DNA of 64,000 nucleotides. It comes from Paenibacillus oleatilyticus (GTDB taxonomy: Bacteria; Bacillota; Bacilli; Paenibacillales; NBRC-103111). The notes under the pieces are model-generated. The model worked only from the letters and a program-made list of their open reading frames with translations. It searched no databases and had not been told where the DNA came from. The stretch covers positions 113,036 through 177,035 of the forward strand of contig NZ_JAHNZO010000015.1 of assembly GCF_018998565.1 (NCBI RefSeq), read 5' to 3'. A program made the position numbers and the translations under genes. Shown one piece after another: positions 55,314-64,000 of this stretch (the stretch's first letter is position 1; the number at the start of each line of letters is the position of its first letter).

Positions 55314-55683
55314 CGGGCCACCTCATCAAGAATAATCATCACAAAAACAACAAATTTTAAATTCGGATCATTTGTTTACCGTGTTTTTCCCTTTATTTAG
55401 TTTAACTTCGGATTGTTATATCAACATCAACGCATGATTAAGAAAATACGAAGACCACTTCAAAAGCCCTCTTTTCCTTTACAAAAACATCACCTCTATT
55501 TAATCTCACAAAAACAAAATACAAATAAAATGCAATAAAACAACTATAAAAACAACTAATTATTATGTTTTTGTATTGTTTTATTGTTAAAGGAGGGAAT
55601 GCCTATCTAAGCCATCGGTACGAGCACACATGAAGCTATTTACATCAATCCATCATTCAGGCTTATGAAAAGGAGGACTTCAC
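55314..55683. other. AT-rich intergenic stretch before the giant surface protein
   Basis: No gene seen. A long imperfect inverted repeat of about 20-base arms (AATAAAACAACTATAAAAAC near 55531 and TGTTTTTGTATTGTTTTATT near 55567) lies in the middle. An AGGAGGG at 55591 has only a 3-codon frame after it. Spacers on both sides have the divergent starts of the permease gene and the giant gene. Confidence 0.5.
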
Positions 55684-58600
55684 TTGTTGAACGCCAAGAA
55701 ATTTGTATCCGCATTCCTGGCTTGCACCATAGCAACTTCTGTTGTTAGTTCAGCAGGAGCAGGCTCTATTCCGGCAGCGATCGCAGCAGCTACAGTCGAC
55801 ACGCCGGTCGTTTCCGTACCCGCAGGACGCTATGAGCAATCTGTTACCGTTGTGCTTAGCTCCACCACCTCAGGTGCAGACATCTATTACACGTTGGACG
55901 GAACCATGCCTGACGAAACAAGCCTTAAGTTTAACGGAACGCCGATTGTCCTTAAGGAGTCGACGAATATCTCAGTGATCGCCTTGAAAGACGGCGTCTG
56001 GAGTAAACCCGCTACATACGGCTACATCATCAAAACAACCGAAAAACCGCTGCTGAAATTCGCCGCGATGTCGGATATCCATATCGGTCCCGGCACGGAG
56101 GCTGAGAATGCCAAGACACGCGCAAGGTATGCTAGCAATTTCGATGTTCTTTCTTCCATCTTTCCCAATCCGGACGCCATAGTTATTGCAGGCGACATCA
56201 TCAATGACAACGGTGATGGCAAAGGGCCGGATCATCAGTTTGCACGCGATGTACTGCAAGAACAATTGGCACGCAAAAATTGGTCGGACATGCCCGTTCA
56301 GATTGCGATCGGCAACCATGACGCAAGCGTAGCCGAAGTGAAAAACTATTACCCGGCGGAATGGTTTACCGATCAACCGAATGGCTATTACGAGAAAACA
56401 ATCGGCGGCTATTCGTTTTTCTTTTTGAATGGGAACAATTATAACGGCGACACAGGACAAAGAAACTGGCTGAAGGGTCGGCTCGCAGCCATAACAGCCG
56501 ATCCGGCGAATCTGAATAAGCCGATCTTCATTACTTTGCATCATCCTGTGTCCGGCACCGCCATGGACGGCCAGCAAGGAAGTAATCAGAACCTGTATAC
56601 GGATTTGAAGGATTATCCGCAAGTCTTTGTTTTATCCGGCCATTCGCATTTGAATATTAACGATGATCGTTCGATCTATCAGAAAGATTTTACCGCTGTC
56701 AATCTTGGGTCCATGTCATACATCGAGGTAGATCATGGCTATTCCGCTGTCACGGAAGAAGGATTGATGGATGGACGATTCGAATTCCCTGTCAACCAAT
56801 CCCAACTCATTGAGGTATACAAGGATCGTGTAGAGATTGAACGCGTGGAGTATAACGGAGATCCAGGCTCTATCTATCTGGGTGGCAAATGGCAAGGCAA
56901 TAATTCCCCAACACCTTATAAAAGTGCAGGCGCATTGGCAGGAAAAAAATGGGTAGTGGAATTAACAGGCAATACGAAGGATGAAATAAAAAGCAATTTC
57001 ACGTATACCTCAAGCAACCGCAACAAAACGGCACCGCAATTCCCGGCGAACCCCGACCTTAAAGTGCTGCCGGGTTCGAATATCGTGCCGATGCTCTCGT
57101 TCAAGCAAGCCAAGGACGATCAATCCGTGCATCATTATGAAATCAAAGTGTATAACCAGCGTACGGCAGAAGTCGCAAAGTCGTACAATGTTTTATCGGA
57201 CTTTTACTTCTCTCCGATTCCGAACAAAATGAATATCCCGATAGCGGGTCTGAGCCCGGCTACGTCCTACGTCCTTACCATTGCGGCAGTGGATGCTTAC
57301 GGCAACAAGAGCGCGCCTTTGCAGACTTACTTACGAACGGAAGGCACGGCACCGGAATTGACGCCGATCGATCCGAGTACGATGTGGAAGCAGCTTGTGT
57401 CCGACATGAAATTTGACGGCAATTTGAATGATGATGCTGCCGGTGCAACAGGACTGGCCACCTCTGCCGGTAATGTCACTTATGTGGCGGGCAGATCCGG
57501 ACAAGCGGCCAGCATTCCGGCCGGCAATGCCAATTATATCGATCTTGGAGACAGATCCGACTTGAAGTTCGGTAGTGGCGATTTCACCGTATCGTTCTGG
57601 CACACCGGCAATTTGGCGGGCGATCAGGCGGTAATCTCTAACAAAAACTGGAATTCCGGTAAAAATGCCGGATGGTATATTGGGCCTGCGACTACGAACA
57701 ACATGACGCTTAACATGGCAGACGGCACCAATCGTATCGATTATTCGGCTCAAAGTGTAGGTTCAGAATGGCACCACTTCACCATATCCGTAGACAGGAC
57801 GAACAAGACGGCCACCACTTACGTCGACGGTGTCATGAAGGCGACCAAGGATATCACCGCACTGGGTACGTCCAGTATGGATACTCCTTATCACGTCATC
57901 ATCGGCGCAGACGGTAATAAAGGAAACGGCGGAGCAACCGTTACGCTGGACGATTTAAAGATATGGAAGCGCCCCCTATCCGCTACGGAAGCCAAAGCGT
58001 TATCCGATTCGTACCGGTCGACAACTTTGTACAACTTTAATCAATTGACAGAGAAAATTCAGGAAGCTGAACAATTCATTGCGTATGTCAAAGGAACTAC
58101 AGGATTATCACTTCCCGTACAGGCACAAAATGAACTGGATACTCGACTTGCTAACGCCAAGGTTATTACTTCTGGCGACAGAGCTGCTGCAATCGATCAA
58201 GCCTATCTCGATTTGATGTGGGCTTTGCAAACTGCCCGGAATGGCATCATCTATACATTCGTTCCAAAAATGGCTTTCTCTATCCACTCTTTTAGCTCTT
58301 ATGCAGACAATGAGAACGCTGTAGCCAGCAACATCTTGGACGGTCAAGAAACAACCATCTGGCATTCCAAATGGGAAGCGCCCGCTGCGCCATTCCCGCA
58401 CTGGGTCATTATCGATATGGAGAGCACGTATAAACTGAATGGGATTCAGAGAAAGAGCCGGCCTAACCAAAGTGCGATGGAATTTCCGAAAACATTCGAA
58501 TTGTACGCGTCCGATAACCCGGCCGACTTAAACGGTCCTGCTTTCTTGAGCAATACGGCCAACAAAGCCTCCGGCACGTTTGGGAAAACTTGGACAGGCA

Positions 58601-60999
58601 ACGTATATACAGACTTTGTCTCTTTGGATAAGGCTGTGCAGGGCCGCTACGTAAAATTCGTAGTTACCGGAACCTACAATACGGATCCATCCAAAACATT
58701 TACAAGCATGAGCGAGATCGATTTTACCGGTGATAAGGTTGCGAGCGGGAACGCGAACCTGACGGATCTGAAAATTAACGGTGTCTCGGTAGACGGCTTC
58801 ACACCGGATACATTGGAGTATTCGCTGAACGTTCCGAATACTGTGACGAATGCGAAAGTTACCTATACGACTTCAGAACCTCAGGCAACGGTAGTAATCA
58901 ATGGCGACTCCAACCTCCAGGTTGGCAATAACGTTGTGACAGTGACCGTAACAGCACCGAACGGAAACGTCAGATCGTATGTCATCCATCTGAACCGTGC
59001 CGATATATCGCCTGCTACTTTGAGTGATTTGCGCGTTAACGGGGTGACGTTGAGCGGTTTCGCATGGGATAAGTTTGACTATTCATTATCGGTACCGTAT
59101 GAGACTACGGTGACAAGCATAACTTATTCAACAGCAAGTCCTACTTCGACCGTGGTGGTTACTGGCGGAGATCAATTAATTGTCGGTAAAAATACGGTTA
59201 CGGTTACGGTAACAGCTCAAGACGGGACTAAGAGCATTTATAGCATCGTGATTATCAGACAGCCTCAGGGGCTATCGTCCGACAGTTCCTTGCTCGATCT
59301 GCGCGTAAACGGAAAGACGTTGGATGGATTCGCTTCAGACAAGCTCAATTATTCATTGTCGGTACCGTATGAGACTACGGTGACAAGCATAACTTACTCA
59401 ACAGCAAATCCAGCTGCAACCGTTGTGATTGCCGGTGGCGATAAATTAATTGTCGGTAAAAATTCGGTTACAGTTACGGTAACCGCTCAAGACGGAACGA
59501 AGAGTATGTATAGCATCGCGATAACCAGACAACCTCAAGTGCTATCGTCCAACGCGAACCTGCTTGATTTGCGTGTCAATCAGATCGCATTGAACGGATT
59601 CGCACCGGACAAGCTGAGTTATACGGTTGATGTCTCCTATGGCACAACGGTAGCGGCGGTGACTTATTCCGCCGAGCATGCCACATCCCAAGTCGTTGTT
59701 ACTGGCGGCAGCAGCCTGCTCGTCGGCTCGAATCGTATCTCTGTCCTTGTCACTGCACAGAACGGAACGACTAAAGAATATGTGATACTAGTTAATCGAT
59801 TGCCAAATTCGTCGGAATCATCAGATTCGTCGGGGTCATCAGAATCGTCACCTTCATCTCCAACGGCAGTAGCACCGCCAATGAAGCCGGAGCTGCCGGG
59901 TAACTCGGCAGTGATCAAGGACGAAGACCTGCAAAAGAACTCTGTATCTGTATCCGTCGCACTGACGGAAGGACAGAATCGCATTATCATTCCAATCGCG
60001 CAGGTAGATCAGCTTAATGGGCGTCCATTACATGTCCAGGCACACGATGTAAAACTGATCGTTCCTGCCGATCTGTTGAAATCCGCAACCAGCTTGCTGC
60101 CATCTGTTGACGACTCCGCTGTGATTACGGTAGAAATTGAACCGGTCTCAGCAGAACAAGCGAACCGGACATTAAAAGAAGCGAGCAGCAAGGATAACGG
60201 TCTTTATACGCTGGGCGGAAAGGTATTCGACCTCGCGATCTTCGTGACCGATGCTGCCGGGAAGCGGTATGAAATGACTGAGTTGAAAAAGCCTGTAACC
60301 ATTACATTCCCGATTCCAGTTGGAATGAAGCCGAAGCTGGCCGGTATCTATAAGATTCTGGATGACGGAAGTCTTACGTACTTGGGCGGAACACTTACAA
60401 ACGGTAATACCGCAATTGAAGTCGGAATTGACCGTCTCGGCCATTACGCAGTCCTTTCATTGGAAAAACATTATAGTGATGTAACAATCATGCATTGGGC
60501 ATACTCGACGATTCAAGAACTGTCCGCCCGGCATATCGTGAACGGAGTGACGAACTCGAGCTTTGCACCAGCCCAAGATGTTTCCCGTGCTGAGTTTGCA
60601 TCGCTTCTCGTACGAACACTTCATCTCAAGTCTTCCGAGACGGCTCCGTTCGATGACGTGGCTGGAAACGCATGGTATGCCAAGGAAGTATCCGCCGCTT
60701 ATAAAGCAGGCATTATCACAGGTGATTCCCGGCAAATGTTCGATCCGAATCGAAGCATTACCAGAGAAGAGATGGCCATTATGCTTGTCCGCGCTTATGA
60801 ATATCGAACGGGTGTAAAATTGGAAAAAGCTTCAACGGAACTCTCCGATGCTTCAATGATCAGCGATTGGGCTTTGCCTTATGTTCATCGTGCAATCAAA
60901 GCGAAGCTGTTGACGGGACGCCAAGAAGGGCTGTTCGTACCGGCTGAACACACGACACGGGCAGAAGCGGCTCAAGCGGTTTACAATTTGTTGAAATAA
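55684..60999 (+). CDS. Giant S-layer-anchored metallophosphoesterase with lectin-like, LamG, F5/8C and cadherin-like domains
   Basis: A 1771-residue secreted protein from a TTG start (AGGAGG at 55671). Signal peptide 1-35; chitobiase-C-like domain about 35-115. Calcineurin-like phosphoesterase about 125-370 has the full metal set: Asp131 and His133 (SDIHIG), Asp171 (GDIIND), Asn211/His212 (GNHD), His286 (HHP) and His320/His322 (GHSH). FN3-like 450-560; LamG-like 575-775; helical segment about 785-850; F5/8C (CBM32-like) 859-1016. Four cadherin-like repeats of about 90 residues lie at 1021-1374, then a Ser-rich linker. Three SLH repeats (about 1596-1771) anchor it to the wall. Substrate is unknown. 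Confidence 0.9.
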   Translation: MLNAKKFVSAFLACTIATSVVSSAGAGSIPAAIAAATVDTPVVSVPAGRYEQSVTVVLSSTTSGADIYYTLDGTMPDETSLKFNGTPIVLKESTNISVIALKDGVWSKPATYGYIIKTTEKPLLKFAAMSDIHIGPGTEAENAKTRARYASNFDVLSSIFPNPDAIVIAGDIINDNGDGKGPDHQFARDVLQEQLARKNWSDMPVQIAIGNHDASVAEVKNYYPAEWFTDQPNGYYEKTIGGYSFFFLNGNNYNGDTGQRNWLKGRLAAITADPANLNKPIFITLHHPVSGTAMDGQQGSNQNLYTDLKDYPQVFVLSGHSHLNINDDRSIYQKDFTAVNLGSMSYIEVDHGYSAVTEEGLMDGRFEFPVNQSQLIEVYKDRVEIERVEYNGDPGSIYLGGKWQGNNSPTPYKSAGALAGKKWVVELTGNTKDEIKSNFTYTSSNRNKTAPQFPANPDLKVLPGSNIVPMLSFKQAKDDQSVHHYEIKVYNQRTAEVAKSYNVLSDFYFSPIPNKMNIPIAGLSPATSYVLTIAAVDAYGNKSAPLQTYLRTEGTAPELTPIDPSTMWKQLVSDMKFDGNLNDDAAGATGLATSAGNVTYVAGRSGQAASIPAGNANYIDLGDRSDLKFGSGDFTVSFWHTGNLAGDQAVISNKNWNSGKNAGWYIGPATTNNMTLNMADGTNRIDYSAQSVGSEWHHFTISVDRTNKTATTYVDGVMKATKDITALGTSSMDTPYHVIIGADGNKGNGGATVTLDDLKIWKRPLSATEAKALSDSYRSTTLYNFNQLTEKIQEAEQFIAYVKGTTGLSLPVQAQNELDTRLANAKVITSGDRAAAIDQAYLDLMWALQTARNGIIYTFVPKMAFSIHSFSSYADNENAVASNILDGQETTIWHSKWEAPAAPFPHWVIIDMESTYKLNGIQRKSRPNQSAMEFPKTFELYASDNPADLNGPAFLSNTANKASGTFGKTWTGNVYTDFVSLDKAVQGRYVKFVVTGTYNTDPSKTFTSMSEIDFTGDKVASGNANLTDLKINGVSVDGFTPDTLEYSLNVPNTVTNAKVTYTTSEPQATVVINGDSNLQVGNNVVTVTVTAPNGNVRSYVIHLNRADISPATLSDLRVNGVTLSGFAWDKFDYSLSVPYETTVTSITYSTASPTSTVVVTGGDQLIVGKNTVTVTVTAQDGTKSIYSIVIIRQPQGLSSDSSLLDLRVNGKTLDGFASDKLNYSLSVPYETTVTSITYSTANPAATVVIAGGDKLIVGKNSVTVTVTAQDGTKSMYSIAITRQPQVLSSNANLLDLRVNQIALNGFAPDKLSYTVDVSYGTTVAAVTYSAEHATSQVVVTGGSSLLVGSNRISVLVTAQNGTTKEYVILVNRLPNSSESSDSSGSSESSPSSPTAVAPPMKPELPGNSAVIKDEDLQKNSVSVSVALTEGQNRIIIPIAQVDQLNGRPLHVQAHDVKLIVPADLLKSATSLLPSVDDSAVITVEIEPVSAEQANRTLKEASSKDNGLYTLGGKVFDLAIFVTDAAGKRYEMTELKKPVTITFPIPVGMKPKLAGIYKILDDGSLTYLGGTLTNGNTAIEVGIDRLGHYAVLSLEKHYSDVTIMHWAYSTIQELSARHIVNGVTNSSFAPAQDVSRAEFASLLVRTLHLKSSETAPFDDVAGNAWYAKEVSAAYKAGIITGDSRQMFDPNRSITREEMAIMLVRAYEYRTGVKLEKASTELSDASMISDWALPYVHRAIKAKLLTGRQEGLFVPAEHTTRAEAAQAVYNLLK
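59009..59546 (+). repeat. Near-identical tandem 270-base repeats inside the giant gene
   Basis: The second and third cadherin-like repeats are almost identical in DNA as well as protein over long stretches (for example GGTACCGTATGAGACTACGG at both 59091 and 59361). The period is 270 bases, so this is a recent in-frame duplication. Confidence 0.7.
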
Positions 61000-61225
61000 A
61001 AAGAAACACCCCCTCAAAGTGGTGCCTTGGCTTCAAAGCCGATTCAGGTACTTTGCGGGGATCCCCGAAATTAATAAGGTCTTAAAGTTGATCGCCACCC
61101 AGTTGTATGAGAGGCTGGCTGGCGATCTTCTACATCGAGTAGCCAAGGCTGGTCCGAACGCAGAAGTTCCCCTTCTATTGGGATCAACGTGCCAATGAAA
61201 GCATCAAGGCAGGCTTTTACCGTGT

Positions 61226-61927
61226 TTATCTCTTCGCCTTATAAAACTCATGATACAGCTTCATGAGAGCTCTTTTCTCAATCCTTGACACATAACTTCG
61301 CGATATGCCTAACTCCTTCGCAATTTCCCGCTGAGTCCGCTCTTCTCCACCATGCTCTAGTCCGAACCGCCCTACCACGACTTCTTTTTCGCGGTCGTCG
61401 AGAATATCCAGATTTTTGTAAATTTTGCTCTTCTCGATCTTGAGCTGCACTTTATCAACCACCTCGTCGGAGTCCGTACCGAGGATATCGATCAACGTAA
61501 TCTCATTTCCCTCCTTATCCGTCCCAATCGGATCGTGCAGCGATACGTCCTTGCGCGTCTTTTTCAGCGAGCGAAGATGCATCAGAATTTCATTCTCGAT
61601 ACACCGCGCCGCGAAGGTCGCCAGCTTGGTCCCTTTGTCTGGGGAAAACGATTCAATCGCTTTGATCAAACCGATCGTACCGATGGAGATCAAATCCTCC
61701 AGATCCTCCCCCGTATTGTCGAATTTCTTGACGATGTGCGCGACAAGCCGCAGGTTATGCTCGATGAGCACATTGCGCGAGTGTTGATTGCCTTGAGCCA
61801 TCAGCTTCAAATGTTTGTCTTCCTCATCCTCCGCCAAGGGCTGGGGAAACGCGTTGTTTTTTACGTAGGAAACGAGTAAAGAAAGCTGTTTAATAAATAA
61901 AGCTACGGCACTGAACAATCCGGGCAT
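61226..61927 (-). CDS. sigK: SigK, late mother-cell sporulation sigma factor
   Basis: A 233-residue sigma-70-family factor. The N-terminal hydrophobic pro-sequence ([20 protein letters not shown]) is the part cut off to activate pro-Sig[10 protein letters not shown] follows, as in B. subtilis. Region 2 ([42 protein letters not shown]) and region 4 ([24 protein letters not shown]) are intact. I chose the ATG at 61927 because AGGGGG lies upstream. The gene is continuous, with no skin-type insertion. It runs the late mother-cell programme of spore coat and cortex building. Confidence 0.95.
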   Translation of the reverse strand: MPGLFSAVALFIKQLSLLVSYVKNNAFPQPLAEDEEDKHLKLMAQGNQHSRNVLIEHNLRLVAHIVKKFDNTGEDLEDLISIGTIGLIKAIESFSPDKGTKLATFAARCIENEILMHLRSLKKTRKDVSLHDPIGTDKEGNEITLIDILGTDSDEVVDKVQLKIEKSKIYKNLDILDDREKEVVVGRFGLEHGGEERTQREIAKELGISRSYVSRIEKRALMKLYHEFYKAKR

Positions 61928-62317
61928 TCCAGCCACCCCCTAAGGTGTTTGCCGATCACGGTCTCGGAAATCTCCGCGCAAAGATTAGTATTAGTGTATG
62001 TAGGCGAATGCCCGGAAGTGCCTGTACACAAAAGTTTACATCTATTTCGCACGGCCGCAGCGTCGAAGCTACCGAAAACGTCCTTAGAAAAAAAACATTC
62101 CCTCATAAGAGAGAATGTAGAAAAAAACAATACTTTCTGAAAAATAATTGAACATTAAAAAAAGAGGGAAATATTTTATCCTCCTTATTATTTTCCCAAC
62201 GTCTCAGGTAACGTTTTTCTTATTACTCAAATCAATGAATTGTAATCATAGCCTATTTTAACGGTACGTAATTTTGCTATTTACTCTAACTTAATGACGA
62301 ACCCATTATCTCCATTT
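61928..62317. other. 390-base stretch without a gene, upstream of sigK
   Basis: Apart from the sigK promoter, I see no coding frame. From about 62080 the sequence becomes strongly AT-rich, marking the start of the AT-rich end of the window. Confidence 0.5.
61992..62019 (-). promoter_or_regulatory. Candidate SigK/SigE promoter of sigK
   Basis: On the minus strand CATACACTA (61992-62000) fits the SigK -10 CATANNNTA, with AC 17 bases upstream (62018-62019) as the short -35. The same -10 fits the SigE form CATACANT. Sigma-E and sigma-K transcription of sigK is known in Bacillus. Confidence 0.55.
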
Positions 62318-62629
62318 TCATTCTGGTGTTTCCCAATTAAGCCAAATGGGTCTAATTGATTTATGATACTTCTTACCGATAAAAAATACGGAAGCAAAAT
62401 GGATGATATAGGCAGGGAACAAAACTCTAATAGTTGCACTGTCGGTAGCTAATTTTGCACTTTCAAAATCCAAAATCCAGTGTCGGAATGGTTCAGTATA
62501 TACAATAGAATTGAGTACTGGATTTAATCCGATAAGGAGAATGTTTTTATCATCGTTTCCCAAATAATTATTCAGACAGATTAAAATGCTTATTACAGCC
62601 AACCAAAATGTCGCTTTCTTGGAGAACAC
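62318..62629 (-). CDS. Small membrane protein of unknown function
   Basis: About 103 residues with two likely membrane helices (FWLAVISILICLNNYL and ATIRVLFPAYIIHFASVFF) and a basic C-terminus. No family is recognised. GGGAGGTG lies upstream of a GTG at 62629 and a TTG at 62632; either may be the start. An extended -10 (TGGTATAAT) lies near 62660-62670 on the minus strand. Very AT-rich. Confidence 0.55.
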   Translation of the reverse strand: MFSKKATFWLAVISILICLNNYLGNDDKNILLIGLNPVLNSIVYTEPFRHWILDFESAKLATDSATIRVLFPAYIIHFASVFFIGKKYHKSIRPIWLNWETPE

Positions 62630-62874
62630 CAACAACCCCACCTCCCGCAATTTCTTCTATATTATACCATACAGGTCTGAACGGCTTCTTTACTGTATCC
62701 CTTTTCTATATAAAAAAAGAAGCACCTTTTAAGCGCTCCTTGATCAAATCTGCATTCCTCATAAACTCCCGCTCCTATCACTGGGTAAATCTTCATACCC
62801 AATTGTCATATCGCCCCACTTTTTAGCGAACCATGGTATAATATGCCTATATTATTCAGGAGTTGATTACATAA

Positions 62875-63891
62875 ATGGACTATCAAATGATTCAATGGGT
62901 CTTTAGTGGAATCGGTGTTTTTTTCATTCCAATAATACTTAAATCTATATTTGTACCACATCCAATTATAAATATCACTCTTGAAGAAAAATCTTTTCTA
63001 AGCGGCCATCATCGTGCAATGAGAAGATTATTCTTTGAGTGCTATGGTATGTTAGCAATATGCTATGTGTCTATAATCGGCACATCAATAGATACAGAAG
63101 CCCATCCAATCACTGATCAATTTCCTTTTGTGGAAAATTCCAACTTACCAACATCATTAATATTATTTTTTGAAATTGTCGCTTTGATGATATTTATTTT
63201 TCTTTTTTCAGTTTCTTTATTTAAAAAAAGTTTAAGAAAAGTCTTCAAGAATAATAACAAAAGGAAAACTAGAAAAGCTTATATATGGTTCTTCACTATT
63301 TCTTTCGTTTATTTTCTTATTTTGTTATATACCTTTGGATATATGATAAATTTATTTCTAAATTTACTAAACACTAAGCTTCAATTAAACAAAGAAACAA
63401 CAATGGAAGTAATCTTTTATATGCCTACATCGTTAAGCATGTTTGGATTAAGCATTATTGTTCTCGTTCTCTATTTATTATTAAGATTTTTATTATTCCC
63501 TATGATTTCTATAATTCAATTTATTTTTACACCAGATATTACTGCTACAATAACTTTAAATAATGGAACTATTCTTTCTAATAAATACATATTACGTCCC
63601 AGTATTGATGGCAATATCTTAATCGGAGATAAACCAAATATTTCTGATGGCTGCAATAAAACAATGCTTGCAAAACAAACCATAGTAAGAGTTGATTTTA
63701 ATTGGAATCAAGATTCAATAGAAATGGATGCAGCACACAATGATAGTGAGCATACCATTACCAACAATGTTTTCACTAGTAGTCAGTGTGAAAGTACTAA
63801 ACCATTACCATCTAAGAGTCTATTAGACGAAGAAATTGATAAGATTCTTAATAAAAAGAGTATTTTACTTCCACCAGATTATAAAAAGTAA
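62875..63891 (+). CDS. Integral membrane protein of unknown function
   Basis: A 338-residue protein with about five hydrophobic helices (near residues 5-25, 50-72, 91-115, 135-165 and 185-220) and a soluble C-terminal third (about 225-338). No family is recognised. AGGAG lies 11 bases before the ATG, and TATAAT at about 62837. It is markedly more AT-rich than the window average and probably part of an acquired segment. Confidence 0.7.
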   Translation: MDYQMIQWVFSGIGVFFIPIILKSIFVPHPIINITLEEKSFLSGHHRAMRRLFFECYGMLAICYVSIIGTSIDTEAHPITDQFPFVENSNLPTSLILFFEIVALMIFIFLFSVSLFKKSLRKVFKNNNKRKTRKAYIWFFTISFVYFLILLYTFGYMINLFLNLLNTKLQLNKETTMEVIFYMPTSLSMFGLSIIVLVLYLLLRFLLFPMISIIQFIFTPDITATITLNNGTILSNKYILRPSIDGNILIGDKPNISDGCNKTMLAKQTIVRVDFNWNQDSIEMDAAHNDSEHTITNNVFTSSQCESTKPLPSKSLLDEEIDKILNKKSILLPPDYKK

Positions 63892-64000
63892 GGAGTATCC
63901 ATCCATGTTCACATTATAATCAAGGGTCTGTAAAATAAATTGTGTAACCTCTCAACTGAGATAAATTTGGCAATACTGACTACTAGATCAAAGTTGGAGG

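Noticed and set aside
55591..55610. AGGAGGG followed by a 3-codon ORF upstream of the giant gene
   Set aside because: The ATG is almost touching the ribosome-site sequence and the ORF is too short to judge; the real start with its own AGGAGG is 80 bases further on.
59009..59800. Regular repeats that might suggest a CRISPR or other array
   Set aside because: The repeats are in frame, 270 bases long and encode cadherin-like domains; there are no short repeats with unique spacers.
61009..61061. Imperfect hairpin (CCCCCTCAAAGT/ACTTTGCGGGG) after the giant gene as a terminator
   Set aside because: The loop is long and there is no U-run after it, so I did not call it.

Overview
The window looks like a piece of a Paenibacillus-type chromosome (spore-forming Bacillota of medium-high GC). 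The evidence is an intact sigK with its pro-sequence, three C-terminal SLH repeats on a giant secreted protein, many AGGAGG-type ribosome sites with GTG/TTG starts, CcpA-type cre sites, ROK/XylR control of xylAB, and a cobalamin riboswitch ahead of metE. Most of the window is GC-rich; AT-rich patches at about 6.7-7.3, 8.4-9.0, 45.2-47.1 and 62.1-64.0 kb look like younger or decaying DNA. I recognise no tRNA, rRNA or CRISPR array.

Layout: 1-2.5 kb is the end of a cobalt ECF transporter operon (cbiMNQO; cbiM is cut by the window edge). 2.5-5.2 kb holds a promoter, a cobalamin riboswitch, a possible 19-residue leader peptide, a terminator and metE. 5.4-6.6 kb is a secreted GH16 beta-glucanase with a ricin-type lectin tail. 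6.9-9.0 kb has an ArsR repressor, an MFS exporter and a broken ISL3 transposase. 9.0-12.8 kb holds respiratory genes (cytochrome c, SCO, CtaG) flanked by two response regulators without kinases. 12.9-20.0 kb is a string of regulator/efflux or regulator/enzyme pairs (LysR+MFS, TetR+FAD mono-oxygenase, LysR+MFS) ending in a decayed acetyltransferase.

20.0-26.3 kb holds a sugar-phosphate-isomerase-like protein and a five-gene operon (serine hydrolase, ABC sugar importer, murQ) that looks like cell-wall sugar salvage under catabolite control. 26.3-26.75 kb is a non-coding foldback repeat, followed by a 2OG-Fe(II) oxygenase. 28.0-36.1 kb is one long minus-strand run: asparaginase, dipeptide/oligopeptide ABC importer (A, B, C, D, F) and an M17 leucyl aminopeptidase, which together suit peptide uptake and breakdown. 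36.6-41.3 kb has an uncharacterised protein, a MocR/GntR regulator whose PLP lysine appears replaced, hisC and a helical protein of unknown function.

41.4-46.2 kb contains small unknown proteins, an HxlR regulator, a quinone-reductase-like flavoprotein, an SDR without the usual YxxxK, and two genes broken by internal deletions (an AraJ-like MFS and a TipA-type MerR). 46.2-51.4 kb has a DUF2268 metalloprotease and the xylose cluster xylB-xylA/xylR with a palindromic operator. 51.4-55.3 kb has a TetR/MFS efflux pair with matching operators at both genes, and a YcgQ/YcgR-like pair whose permease carries a one-base frameshift. 55.7-61.0 kb is a 1771-residue S-layer-anchored metallophosphoesterase; 61.2-61.9 kb is sigK; the rest encodes AT-rich membrane proteins of unknown function.
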